Shown in pieces: positions 24,862 to 32,812 of a stretch of 43,594 nt of DNA. The notes under the pieces were generated by a model, which was not told the DNA's origin, ran no database searches, and saw only the letters and a list, made by a program, of their open reading frames with translations. Numbering within the stretch: position 1 is the stretch's first letter; each line of letters starts with the position of its first letter. Made by a program: the position numbers and the translations under genes. This stretch comes from Qaidamihabitans albus (GTDB lineage: Bacteria > Actinomycetota > Actinomycetes > Mycobacteriales > Pseudonocardiaceae). Where the stretch lies: positions 6,578-50,171 of the forward strand of contig NZ_JAEHOB010000027.1 of assembly GCF_016464705.1 (NCBI RefSeq). Direction: 5' to 3'.

Positions 24862-26444
24862 TGCGCATCGCTGTCGCGGGTGGCGGTCCCGGCGGGCTGT
24901 TCCTCGCCACCCTGATCCGGCGCGCCGACCCGTCGGTCGAGGTGACGGTGTTCGAACGCAACCGGGCCGACGACACGTTCGGCTTCGGCGTCGTGTTCTC
25001 CGATCGCACGCTCGCCGGCATCCACGAGGCCGACCCGGTGCTGCGTGATGCGCTGACCGGACACGGCAGCCATTGGGACGAGATCGAGGTCAGGCTCAAG
25101 GGCGAGCGGATCCGCTGCGGCGGCAACGGGATGGCCGCCATCGTCCGGAGGACCCTGCTGGCCCTGATGCAGGCCAGGGCGCGGGACGTGGGCGCCGACC
25201 TGCGCTTCTCCACCGAGGTCACGCTCGATGAACTGGGCGGATACGACCTGGTGGTGGCCGCGGACGGCACGGGGTCGAAGATCCGCCGACAGCTCGAGAG
25301 CGGCGGCTCCGTCGACCTCGGCACGCAGCTGGAGACCGCGACGGCGAAGTTCATCTGGTTCGGCACCGATTACCTCTTCGACGGTCTGACGTTCATTCAC
25401 GAACGTGGACCGGACGGGGTGTTCGCCGTGCACGGCTACCCGATCTCGGACAGGGCCTCGACGTTCATCGTGGAGACCGACGAGGCGACGTGGCGCCGGG
25501 CGGGGCTGGACGAGTTCGACGTGACCCAGCCGCCCGGCCAGAGCGACCTGGTGTCCCAGGACTACCTGGAGAAGCTGTTCGCCGAGCAGATCGACGGCAG
25601 ACGACTGCTGAGCAACAACTCGCGCTGGGGCAACTTCCGGACCCGGCGCACGAAACGGTGGCACACGTTGCGCCCGCGGCCGGTGGCGCTTCTCGGGGAC
25701 GCCGTGCACACCGCGCACTTCTCGGTCGGTTCCGGCACGAAGATGGCGATGGAGGACGCGGTCGCGCTCTCTCGCGCGCTGACCGAGCACCCGGACGACC
25801 TCGCTGCCGCGCTGGCGGCCTACGAGGACATGGCGCAGCCGTCGGTGCGCAGGATTCAGGACTCCGCGCGGCCGAGCCTGGCGTGGTGGGAGCACTTCGG
25901 CCGGTACCACGACGCGTTCGAGCCCTGGCAGTTCGCCTACCACTTCCTGTCCCGCAGCATCACCGACGCGCGGCTGGCGCGACGTGACCCTGGCTTCGTC
26001 GCGGGGAGCCATCGTGCGTGGGCCCGGGAACACGGTGCCGGACCGCTGGACACCCCGTTCGAGGCAGGCGGCTGGTCGGCGCCGGGCCGCCTCGTGAAGG
26101 TCGGCTTCGCCGGCGACGGGACACCCGAGCACGTCGTCGGGTCATCGAAGCTGCCGCTGGCCCGGGCAGCGCGGCCCGGGCCGTGGGGTGTGACGATCGA
26201 GGCGCCAGGGTCCGAGACGGGGCTGCCCGCCGCGTACGAGGAGCTCGCCGATGTGGCGGCGTCCGGCAGCCCGGTGCTCGCCGCCGTGCATGGCGGGACG
26301 CCGCTGACCCGCACGCTGGTGTGCGAGCGCGCTCGCCTGGTCGAGCGGCTCCCGGCACTGCTGGTCGACCGGGAGGCGGACGCGGACCGGGCACTCACCA
26401 CGGTCCTGTCCGGCCGTGCCGACCTGGTCGGGGGTGCCGGGTGA
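24861..26444 (+). CDS. sdgC: Salicylyl-CoA 5-hydroxylase-like FAD monooxygenase
   Basis: A 527-residue flavoprotein monooxygenase. The FAD-binding start is GGGPGGLFLATLIRR, a DG motif region reads DLVVAADGTGSKIRR, and the GD motif is ALLGDAVHTAHFSVGSGTKM. This FSVGSGTKM pattern is typical of the salicylyl-CoA/2-aminobenzoyl-CoA hydroxylase group rather than free-acid hydroxylases. In Streptomyces WA46 SdgC converts salicylyl-CoA to gentisyl-CoA with NADH, and gentisyl-CoA then releases gentisate. The last 120 residues extend past the monooxygenase fold and end in LPALLVDREADADRALTTVL followed by SGRADLV, which resembles the end of an old-yellow-enzyme-type barrel. Bifunctional relatives of about 780 residues have that full domain. 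The start ATG 24861 overlaps the previous stop. Confidence 0.9.
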   Translation: MRIAVAGGGPGGLFLATLIRRADPSVEVTVFERNRADDTFGFGVVFSDRTLAGIHEADPVLRDALTGHGSHWDEIEVRLKGERIRCGGNGMAAIVRRTLLALMQARARDVGADLRFSTEVTLDELGGYDLVVAADGTGSKIRRQLESGGSVDLGTQLETATAKFIWFGTDYLFDGLTFIHERGPDGVFAVHGYPISDRASTFIVETDEATWRRAGLDEFDVTQPPGQSDLVSQDYLEKLFAEQIDGRRLLSNNSRWGNFRTRRTKRWHTLRPRPVALLGDAVHTAHFSVGSGTKMAMEDAVALSRALTEHPDDLAAALAAYEDMAQPSVRRIQDSARPSLAWWEHFGRYHDAFEPWQFAYHFLSRSITDARLARRDPGFVAGSHRAWAREHGAGPLDTPFEAGGWSAPGRLVKVGFAGDGTPEHVVGSSKLPLARAARPGPWGVTIEAPGSETGLPAAYEELADVAASGSPVLAAVHGGTPLTRTLVCERARLVERLPALLVDREADADRALTTVLSGRADLVGGAG

Positions 26445-28543
26445 CCACCATGCCGGTCGGCGAGGAGCAGCCGGACCCGTCGCGTCCATCGGGCGACGGG
26501 GGGCTGACCCCGATGTTCGCGCCCCGCGGTATCGCCGTGATCGGCGCCTCGCGCACCCCCGGAAAGCTCGGCGCGACGATGGCCCGGTCACTGTCCTCGT
26601 TCGCCACCGGCGGTGGACATCTCGCGCTCGTCAACGGACGCGACGAGACGATGCACCCCTCGATCCGGGCAGCGGCCGAGGCCGGGCCGGTGGACCTGGC
26701 GGTGATCTGCGTGCCGGCGGCGGCGTGCCCGGACGTACTGTCCGAGGCCGCGGACGCCGGAGTGCGGGCCGCCGTCGTCTGCGGCGGCGGGTTCGCCGAA
26801 GCCGGTGGTGCGGGTGTCGACCATCAGCGCCAGGTCGCCAAGGTGGCCGCCGAAACCGGGATCCGGGTGCTGGGACCGAACACCAGCGGTTTCCTGGCGC
26901 CGCACGCCGGTGTCACGGCCAGCTTCGTGCCGGGCGTCGCCGGGGTCCGGCGAGGCCGGGTCGCGGTCGTGGCGGCCAGCGGCGGGGTCAACCACGCGGT
27001 GTCGTTCCTGCTGACCGAGGCCGGGCACGGAATCAGCCTCGCCGTCGGCGTCGGCAACGGTGTGGACATCACCGCACCGGATGTCCTGGACCACCTCGCC
27101 GAGGATCCCCACACGGGAGCGGTCGCGCTGCACGTGGAGTCGGTCGCCGACGGGCCCCGGCTCGTCGACGCGGTGCGGCGGCTCACGCGCGAGCGCCCGC
27201 TGGTCGCGCTCGTCGTCGGCCGCCACGATGTCGGTGCTTTCGCCGCGTCCCACACCGGCGCGCTGGCGACCTCCTGGCGCACCACACGAGCGGCGCTGGC
27301 GCAGGCGGGCGCCGTGCTCGTCGCGGACGAGCGGGAACTGGTCGACGCGGCCGGCGCGCTCGCGGTCACCCGGGCACGCCCGGCTGCCACCCCGGGGGTC
27401 GGTGTGGTGACCGCACAGGCGGGCCCGGGTCTGCTGCTGCTCGACGACCTGCGCGGTCGTCGGGAACATGTGCCCGAGCTCGCCGACGGCACCCGGCGCA
27501 GGCTCGCGGAGCTGTTGCCGCCCATGACGTTCCAGCGCAACCCTGTCGACACCGGTCGGCCCGGGCCCGAGTTCGGTGACGTCCTCACCACAGTGGCCGT
27601 TGACCCGAAGGTCGACGTGATCGCCGGGTACGCACTGCACGAGCCGGACGCCGTCGATCTCGCGGCCGCCGTGCGTCGCGGCCGGGTACCGCAGGTGCCG
27701 GTGGTGCTGGGGGTCGGTGGCAGCGGGACGAGGGTGGCCCAGGAGCGGCGCGCGCTCCTGGCCGCCGGGGTCGCCGTCGCGGCCGACGCCCGTGGGGTCG
27801 CGGCCGCGGCGGGTGCGCTGGTCGCCGACGCCCGGGCTCGTGCCCGCGACCGTGCAGAGCCCGCGCCGGTTCCTGTCCCCACCGGCATCCGCGGCGCACA
27901 CGACGAGAACCAGGTGAAGGACGTGCTCGACCGGCTCGGCATCGCCACCGCCGCGAGAATGGTCTGCGGGGACCGGGCGAGCGCGCATGCGGCGCTGCGC
28001 GAGCTGGGTGGGCCGGTCGCGGTGAAGTTGCTCGACGCCGCCGTGCTCCACAAGACGGAGGTCGGCGGGGTACAGCTCGGCGTGCGGACTGCCGGAGACC
28101 TCGACGCGGCCCTGGACGCGCTCGACGCCACCGGGGCACGGCGCTACCTCGTGGAGGCGATGGCACCGTCCGGTGTGGACCTGGTGGTCGGTGCGAGGCG
28201 CGACCCGGTCTTCGGTCCGATCGTCCTGCTCGGCCTGGGCGGTACCACAGCCGAGGCACTCGCCGACGTCGCCATCCGGCTGGCGCCGCTCGGCCCGGCG
28301 CGCGCTGCCGAGATGCCCGGTGAGCTCGCGGGCAGCGTTCTGCTGGGCGGGTGGCGTGACGGTCCGGTCGCCGATCCCGAGGAGCTGGGCGGGGTGGTGA
28401 GCACGCTCGGGCACCTGCTCGTCGCCAACCCCGGCATCGACGAGATCGAAGTCAATCCGCTGCGGCTGACCCGCGACGGCTTCGTCGCGCTGGACGCCGT
28501 GATCATCCCCAGGGAGGCCGACGATGCCCAGTCCGATCAGTGA
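26441..28543 (+). CDS. Acyl-CoA synthetase, NDP-forming type (acetate-CoA ligase family)
   Basis: A 700-residue protein with the fused alpha/beta layout of ADP-forming acyl-CoA ligases. Order: CoA-binding Rossmann domain (about 25-150: FAPRGIAVIGASRTPGKLG), succinyl-CoA-ligase-like flavodoxin domains (about 165-480) with the phosphohistidine loop FAASHTGALATS (His271), and a C-terminal ATP-grasp domain (about 490-695: GPVAVKLLDAAVLHKTEVGG, FGPIVLLGLGGTTAEAL, EIEVNPLRLT). These enzymes make a thioester with release of ADP and phosphate, or run in reverse. In this cluster it could make salicylyl-CoA in parallel with the AMP ligase or handle a later thioester; sequence alone does not decide. GTG 26441 overlaps the hydroxylase stop; ATG 26450 is an alternative. 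Confidence 0.85.
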   Translation: MTTMPVGEEQPDPSRPSGDGGLTPMFAPRGIAVIGASRTPGKLGATMARSLSSFATGGGHLALVNGRDETMHPSIRAAAEAGPVDLAVICVPAAACPDVLSEAADAGVRAAVVCGGGFAEAGGAGVDHQRQVAKVAAETGIRVLGPNTSGFLAPHAGVTASFVPGVAGVRRGRVAVVAASGGVNHAVSFLLTEAGHGISLAVGVGNGVDITAPDVLDHLAEDPHTGAVALHVESVADGPRLVDAVRRLTRERPLVALVVGRHDVGAFAASHTGALATSWRTTRAALAQAGAVLVADERELVDAAGALAVTRARPAATPGVGVVTAQAGPGLLLLDDLRGRREHVPELADGTRRRLAELLPPMTFQRNPVDTGRPGPEFGDVLTTVAVDPKVDVIAGYALHEPDAVDLAAAVRRGRVPQVPVVLGVGGSGTRVAQERRALLAAGVAVAADARGVAAAAGALVADARARARDRAEPAPVPVPTGIRGAHDENQVKDVLDRLGIATAARMVCGDRASAHAALRELGGPVAVKLLDAAVLHKTEVGGVQLGVRTAGDLDAALDALDATGARRYLVEAMAPSGVDLVVGARRDPVFGPIVLLGLGGTTAEALADVAIRLAPLGPARAAEMPGELAGSVLLGGWRDGPVADPEELGGVVSTLGHLLVANPGIDEIEVNPLRLTRDGFVALDAVIIPREADDAQSDQ

Positions 28544-30212
28544 CCACACCGTTGCCTGGCCGGACGCCGACGTCGAGCGGTTCGTGTCGGCAGGCTACTG
28601 GGCGGGCGTCCCGCTCGGTGACCTGCTGCGCGAGGCCGCGCAGCGCACTCCGGACGCGCCTGCCCTCATCGACGCCGGAGATGGCACCCGGCTGACGCAT
28701 GCCGAGCTGACCGCACGGGCCGACGCCGCGGCCGTCCGGCTGCTCGATCTCGGACTCGCGCCAGGCCACCGGATCATCGTGCAACTGCCCAACCGGTGGG
28801 AGTTCGTCGTTCTCACGCTCGCGTGCCTGCGGATCGGCGTCGTGCCGGTGATGGCGCTGACCGCGCACCGCCGCACCGAGCTGACCTATCTTGCCCGGCA
28901 CGCCGAGGCCACCGCGGTCGCCGTGCCCGACGTGCTGCGCGACTTCGACCACCAGACACTCGCGCACGACCTCGCGCCCGCCGTGGGAGAGGTGACCGGT
29001 GAGCCGTGGCATGTGCTCGTGTCCGGGGACGACGTCGCACCGGGAAGTGTGGATCTCCGGGCTCTGTGCGGGCACGGCGCCGACCCGGCGGCGGACCGTG
29101 CCCGGCTGGCCGGCATCTCACCGGGTAGCCGCGACGTCGCCGTGTTCCTGCTCTCCGGTGGTACCACCGGCCTGCCGAAACTGATCGCGCGGACCCACGA
29201 CGACTACGCCTACAACGCCCGCGCGTCGGCCCGGATCGCCGGCATGGGACCGGACACCGTCTACCTGGTCGGCCTGCCTGCCGGACACAACTTTCCGCTC
29301 GCCTGCCCGGGCATCCTCGGTACGCTGCTCGCGGGCGGGCGCGTCGTCATGCTGTCCTCGCCGGAGCCCGCACGGACCTTCGCCACGATCGCGGCGGAGG
29401 GCGTCACCCACACGGCGGCCGTGCCCGCGGTGGCGGCCCGCTGGCTGGAACACGCCGGGGAACGCGGCGCACGGGAGCTCGCCGGCCTGCGGGTCCTCCA
29501 GGTCGGCGGTGCCCGCTTCGCGGACAACCTGGCGCGGAAGGTCAGGCCTGTTCTCGGGGCGACCTTGCAGCAGGTGTTCGGGATGGCCGAGGGTCTGCTG
29601 AACTTCACCCGCCTCGACGACAGCGAGGAGGTCATCTGCACCACCCAGGGGCGCCCGATGTCGCCGGACGACGAGGTGCGCCTGGTCGACGAGCTGGACG
29701 CCGACGTGCCGCCCGGAGAGCCGGGCTCGCTGCTCACCCGCGGCCCGTACACCCCGCGCGGCTACTACAGGGCCGCCAAACAGAACGCACGGGCGTTCAC
29801 CGAGGACGGCTGGTACCGCTCGGGGGACATCTGCCGGATGACGCCCGAGGGCAACCTGATCGTCGAGGGCCGGGACAAGGACATGATCAACCGCGGCGGG
29901 GAGAAGATCTCCGCGGAAGAGGTCGAGAACCTCGTCTACCAGCTGCCTGCCGTGCGCCAGGTCGCCGCCGTCGCGATGCCTGATCGCGAGCTCGGCGAGC
30001 GCGTCTGCCTCTACGTCGTACCGAAGCCGGGCGCCACGGTCACGCTGGAGGACATCCGCGGCTCCATGGAGCGGATCGGCGTGGCGAAGTTCAAACTGCC
30101 CGAGCATCTCGTGCTCGTCGACGAGCTGAAGGCTACCAAGGTGGGAAAGATCGACAAGAAAGCGCTGCGCGAGGACATCGCGCAGCGGCTCTCCCCGGGC
30201 GTGACGGCATGA
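28524..30212 (+). CDS. sdgA: Salicylate-activating AMP ligase (DhbE/SdgA-like)
   Basis: A 562-residue ANL-superfamily ligase of the aryl-AMP ligase branch (DhbE/EntE/MbtA type). Motifs: VFLLSGGTTGLPKLIARTHD (SGGTTG, residues 211-216), QVFGMAEGLLNFTRLDD, WYRSGDICRMTPEGNLIVEG, and the hinge GRDKDMINRGGEKI with the late catalytic lysine in ATKVGKIDKKAL. In Streptomyces WA46 the homologous SdgA, though AMP-ligase-like, makes salicylyl-CoA from salicylate, ATP and CoA. The start at 28524 lies inside the end of the previous gene (20-base overlap) and has AGGGAGG six bases upstream. It supplies the CoA thioester for the upstream hydroxylase. A siderophore role is less likely, since no carrier-protein or NRPS gene is near. 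Confidence 0.9.
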   Translation: MPSPISDHTVAWPDADVERFVSAGYWAGVPLGDLLREAAQRTPDAPALIDAGDGTRLTHAELTARADAAAVRLLDLGLAPGHRIIVQLPNRWEFVVLTLACLRIGVVPVMALTAHRRTELTYLARHAEATAVAVPDVLRDFDHQTLAHDLAPAVGEVTGEPWHVLVSGDDVAPGSVDLRALCGHGADPAADRARLAGISPGSRDVAVFLLSGGTTGLPKLIARTHDDYAYNARASARIAGMGPDTVYLVGLPAGHNFPLACPGILGTLLAGGRVVMLSSPEPARTFATIAAEGVTHTAAVPAVAARWLEHAGERGARELAGLRVLQVGGARFADNLARKVRPVLGATLQQVFGMAEGLLNFTRLDDSEEVICTTQGRPMSPDDEVRLVDELDADVPPGEPGSLLTRGPYTPRGYYRAAKQNARAFTEDGWYRSGDICRMTPEGNLIVEGRDKDMINRGGEKISAEEVENLVYQLPAVRQVAAVAMPDRELGERVCLYVVPKPGATVTLEDIRGSMERIGVAKFKLPEHLVLVDELKATKVGKIDKKALREDIAQRLSPGVTA

Positions 30213-30910
30213 CCGGGCGGCACGACATCACGGTGACCCTGGCATGGATGCGCGAAGGTACCGCGTATCTGCTGCGGTGGGCGGACAGGCTGGGCGACGA
30301 CGCGTTCGCCGGGCCAAGCCGCCTGCCGGGGTGGACGCGGGCACACGTGCTCGGGCACGTGGCCCGCAACGCCGAAGCACTCACCCGGCTGGCCACCTGG
30401 GCCCGCACCGGCGTCGAGACACCCATGTACACCGACCGTGCCCAGCGGAACGCGGAGATCGAGGAGTCCGCGGCCACGCCACCGGCGAGCCTGCGCGGGG
30501 AACTGGTCTCCAGCGCCGAGACGCTCGATGCGGCGCTGGAGGTGCTGACCGCGGAGCAGTGGCAGGCGCAGGTGCGCAGCGCGCTCGGACGGGCCGTCCC
30601 GGCCGCGGAGATCCCGTGGATGCGCATCCGCGAGGTGTGGCTGCACGCGATCGACCTCGACGGCGGCGCATCCGTCGCCGAGCTGCCGGACGGTGTGGCC
30701 GGCCTGCTGCTGGACGACGTGACGGCGGCACTGTCGCGAAAGGACGGCTGCCCGGCCGTCACGCTCGCGCCGACCGACCGCGCCGGTACGTGGCGACTCG
30801 GCGCGGCACCGTCGGAGCGCACGATCAAGGCCCCGGCCGCGGACCTCGTGGGCTGGCTGACCGGACGGTTGCGCTCGCAGCAGTGGCCCGCGCTGCCCGC
30901 GTGGCTCTGA
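30209..30910 (+). CDS. Mycothiol-dependent maleylpyruvate isomerase
   Basis: A 233-residue DinB-fold protein that isomerises maleylpyruvate to fumarylpyruvate with mycothiol as cofactor. Residue His50 in GWTRAHVLGHVARNAEAL and the pair Glu142/His146 in REVWLHAIDLD match the zinc ligands His52, Glu144 and His148 of the Corynebacterium glutamicum enzyme in both spacing and context. The C-terminal lobe (about 160-233) is the accompanying SCP-like domain. The ATG at 30209 overlaps the AMP-ligase stop. It closes the salicylate operon and completes the gentisate pathway; it also supports an actinobacterial host, since mycothiol is restricted to that phylum. Confidence 0.93.
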   Translation: MTGRHDITVTLAWMREGTAYLLRWADRLGDDAFAGPSRLPGWTRAHVLGHVARNAEALTRLATWARTGVETPMYTDRAQRNAEIEESAATPPASLRGELVSSAETLDAALEVLTAEQWQAQVRSALGRAVPAAEIPWMRIREVWLHAIDLDGGASVAELPDGVAGLLLDDVTAALSRKDGCPAVTLAPTDRAGTWRLGAAPSERTIKAPAADLVGWLTGRLRSQQWPALPAWL

Positions 30911-30913
30911 GCG

Positions 30914-30935
30914 CCCGGCGGCGCCCGGCGCCGGG
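30914..30935. terminator. Bidirectional terminator hairpin between converging genes
   Basis: CCCGGCG (30914-30920) pairs with CGCCGGG (30929-30935) across an eight-base loop. It fills the 27-base gap between the isomerase stop and the stop of the leftward PPOX gene. The stem is all G/C and has no T-run on the plus side, as is common for actinomycete terminators. Confidence 0.6.
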
Positions 30936-30937
30936 TA

Positions 30938-31396
30938 CTACGCGAGCCGGGGTGGGAAGCCGCCGGTGGAGATCGGTCCCCACCGTTCGATGTGGACGCG
31001 GACAAGCGACTTGTTCTGCCGCGCCATCGCTTCACCGTACTCGTCCCAATCGGGGTGTTCGCCGGAGACGCAGCGGAAGTACTCGACGAGACCGTCGAGG
31101 GCTTCGGGCATGTCCAGTACCTCGGCCCGCCCGTCGACCTGGACGTACGGGCCGTCCCATTCGTCGGAGAGTACGCACAGCGATACTCGCGGGTCCCGAC
31201 GGACGTTGCGGGTCTTGGCCCGTTCCGGGTACGTCGAGACCACGATCCGGCCTTCGGTGTCCACACCGCAGGTGACCGGGGACATCTGCGGGCGGCCGTC
31301 GGCCCGGGTGGTGACGAGCAGGCACCGGTGACGCGATCGCAGGAACTCCAGCAGCGCCTGCTGGTCCACGCGGTCGGCTGCGGCGATGCGGGGCAT
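30938..31396 (-). CDS. PPOX-class flavin/F420-dependent protein
   Basis: A 152-residue split-barrel protein of the pyridoxamine-phosphate-oxidase-like family, of the type usually annotated as PPOX-class F420-dependent oxidoreductase. Characteristic segments are LRSRHRCLLVTTRADGRPQM, then SPVTCGVDTEGRIVVST, and TKTRNVRRDPRVSL-like AKTRNVRRDPRVSLCVLSDE followed by YVQVDGRAEVLD. F420 or heme-related substrates cannot be assigned. The start at 31396 has AAAGGA upstream. It lies 60 bases after the dehalogenase gene on the same strand and may be co-transcribed. It converges with the salicylate operon. Confidence 0.87.
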   Translation of the reverse strand: MPRIAAADRVDQQALLEFLRSRHRCLLVTTRADGRPQMSPVTCGVDTEGRIVVSTYPERAKTRNVRRDPRVSLCVLSDEWDGPYVQVDGRAEVLDMPEALDGLVEYFRCVSGEHPDWDEYGEAMARQNKSLVRVHIERWGPISTGGFPPRLA

Positions 31397-31456
31397 GAGT
31401 TCATGGTCCTTTCCGTGAAGAGTGCCGGGGCCGGACTCGGCTTGGCGGCGAGCCGG

Positions 31457-32149
31457 CTACCTCGGCGTCAGCGCGGTGAGCAGTTCGTCCAGTCCGCCGA
31501 AGCGCCAGTCGAAGGCATCGGAGCTCGCCGGTGGATCCCCGACCGGTCGCCGGACGTAGGCGGTCCGCATGCCGCTTTCCTGGGCTCCGCGGAGGTCCCA
31601 CGCGTGGGCGGCCACCATGAGCACGCGCTCCGGTGGACATCCGGCGGTGTCGATGGCGAGCTGGTAGACGGCCGGCGCCGGCTTGTAGGCCAGGACGGCT
31701 TCGGCGGACAAGGCCTGGTGCCAGCGCAGCCCGGCATATGCGTTGAGTCGCAGCAGTGCGGTGCGGCCTGCGTTGGAGAGCCCGAGCACGGGGAAGCGCT
31801 GCGCGAGCCGCTCGAGAGCGGCGACCGAGTCGCCCCAGGGAGGCAGGCGCTGCCCCGCTGTGGCCAGCCGGGCGATGGTCGCCGGATCGGCGAGCCCGGC
31901 ATGGTCGGCCACCCGTACCGCTGCCTCTCCGTCGATGATCTCGCTGTTGACGTACGCGCGGCGTCCTTGCCCGACGCGTCGCTGCTGGAGCTCGACATGC
32001 TCCTGCCACACGGTGAGCAGCTCGTCGACAGACGCATCGTCGGACGCGGGTATCGCGTCGCGAATCTCCGCCCGAAGCCCACCGGGTTCGTCGACCATGG
32101 TTCCCAGGACGTCGAAGACGACGGCCTCGATGTCGCGGATCTGGGCCAT
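31457..32149 (-). CDS. Haloacid dehalogenase type II (HAD superfamily)
   Basis: A 230-residue HAD hydrolase resembling L-2-haloacid dehalogenases. Motif I is EAVVFDVLGTMVDEPGG, with the nucleophilic aspartate in FDVLGT; motif II is VLGLSNAGRTAL; the lysine motif is AEAVLAYKPAPAVYQLA; and motif IV appears as RVLMVAAHAWDLRGAQESGM, typical of this group. Family enzymes hydrolyse short 2-haloacids to hydroxy acids, but many members act on other substrates. The start at 32149 has CAGGAGA five bases upstream; a reading from 32179 adds ten residues. It is divergent from a CGNR regulator, with promoters of both genes overlapping, and is probably controlled by that protein. Confidence 0.88.
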   Translation of the reverse strand: MAQIRDIEAVVFDVLGTMVDEPGGLRAEIRDAIPASDDASVDELLTVWQEHVELQQRRVGQGRRAYVNSEIIDGEAAVRVADHAGLADPATIARLATAGQRLPPWGDSVAALERLAQRFPVLGLSNAGRTALLRLNAYAGLRWHQALSAEAVLAYKPAPAVYQLAIDTAGCPPERVLMVAAHAWDLRGAQESGMRTAYVRRPVGDPPASSDAFDWRFGGLDELLTALTPR

Positions 32150-32170
32150 GCGCTCTCCTGTTCGCGCTCG

Positions 32171-32193
32171 CGTCACCATCTCGGTAGGTGACG
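32171..32193. promoter_or_regulatory. Operator copy 1, CGTCACC-N9-GGTGACG
   Basis: Seven-base perfect arms at 32171-32177 and 32187-32193. It lies immediately downstream of the leftward -10 and would cover the start point of the dehalogenase transcript. An identical architecture recurs exactly 40 bp to the right. Confidence 0.75.
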
Positions 32194-32194
32194 G

Positions 32195-32223
32195 ATCTTG
32201 CCCCAGGTCGCGTCACCGGTCAA
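32195..32223 (-). promoter_or_regulatory. Leftward promoter of the dehalogenase gene
   Basis: On the minus strand TTGACC (32223-32218) and CAAGAT (32200-32195) are separated by 17 bases. The predicted start point is near 32188, about 39 bases before the ATG, inside operator copy 1. Its -35 overlaps the -10 of the rightward promoter. Confidence 0.6.
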
Positions 32224-32226
32224 GAT
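32198..32226 (+). promoter_or_regulatory. Rightward promoter of the CGNR gene
   Basis: TTGCCC (32198-32203) and CAAGAT (32221-32226) are separated by 17 bases. The predicted start point falls at about 32233, which is the GTG proposed as translation start, implying a leaderless message. Its -35 overlaps the -10 of the leftward promoter. Confidence 0.55.
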
Positions 32227-32233
32227 GGTGACG
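32211..32233. promoter_or_regulatory. Operator copy 2, CGTCACC-N9-GGTGACG
   Basis: Perfect seven-base arms at 32211-32217 and 32227-32233 with a nine-base interval, the same arms and spacing as copy 1. It covers the -10 and start point of the rightward promoter. Confidence 0.75.
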
Positions 32234-32808
32234 TGCATTTCGCGTTCGTGAGCGGCAACCCGGCCCTCGACCTGGCCGGCACCGTCGTGTCTCGTCGAGA
32301 CGAGCCCATCGACCTCCTGGCCGCGCCCGCGGATCTCGAGCGGTGGGTGGCCGAATGCGACGAACTCCCCGAGCGTGCCACCGCCGACTTCGCAACCTTC
32401 GAGTCCGCGCTGTCACTGCGAGAGGCGATCTACCGACTCGCTCTCGACCGGGTGCTCGACAGGCCCTTCGATCCGGGCAGCCTCGAGATCGTCAACGACA
32501 CGGCCGCCCGGCCGGTGCCCACGATCGAGCTCAGTGACGCAGGTCTGCATGTGTCGGGAGACCTCCGTGCCGTACTCTCCCAGATAGCCAGGAGCGGTAT
32601 CGCCGTGCTCGCCGATCCCCACGCCTGTCTCAAGGAGTGCGGTCGCCGTGGCTGCACTCGCATCTATCTCGACCGCTCGCGCGGCGCCCGGCGCGCCTGG
32701 TGCGGGATGGACGAGTGCGGCAACCGCGTCAAGGCCGCGGCTTACCGAGCTCGCAGACGAGCTTCGACCACAGCCGGGCGTCGCGGACCCGGGTGTGCGC
32801 AAGGATGA
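32233..32808 (+). CDS. CGNR zinc-finger (ABATE-domain) transcriptional regulator
   Basis: A 191-residue protein with an N-terminal ABATE domain (FVSGNPALDLAGTV, residues 5-18, through about 120) and a C-terminal CGNR zinc finger. The zinc ligands are Cys136-x4-Cys141 and Cys157-x4-Cys162, with the signature DECGNRVKAAAYRARRR. Such proteins are regarded as stress-responsive transcription regulators. I place the start at GTG 32233 because the promoter predicts a transcript beginning there and the conserved domain starts at once; a GTG at 32188 would add 15 residues but lies upstream of the promoter start point. It probably binds the two CGTCACC dyads, repressing itself and the dehalogenase gene. 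The Imm-5-like gene begins four bases after its stop. Confidence 0.85.
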   Translation: MHFAFVSGNPALDLAGTVVSRRDEPIDLLAAPADLERWVAECDELPERATADFATFESALSLREAIYRLALDRVLDRPFDPGSLEIVNDTAARPVPTIELSDAGLHVSGDLRAVLSQIARSGIAVLADPHACLKECGRRGCTRIYLDRSRGARRAWCGMDECGNRVKAAAYRARRRASTTAGRRGPGCAQG

Positions 32809-32812
32809 CGCC

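Noticed and set aside
26588-28549. 653-codon minus-strand reading opposite the ADP-forming CoA ligase
   Set aside because: No domain, unusual composition, and opposite a gene with conserved CoA-binding and ATP-grasp motifs.
28524-30212. Siderophore starter ligase (2,3-dihydroxybenzoate or salicylate for NRPS)
   Set aside because: Sequence type would permit it, but there is no carrier protein, isochorismate enzyme or NRPS nearby, and all adjacent genes are for salicylate and gentisate breakdown.
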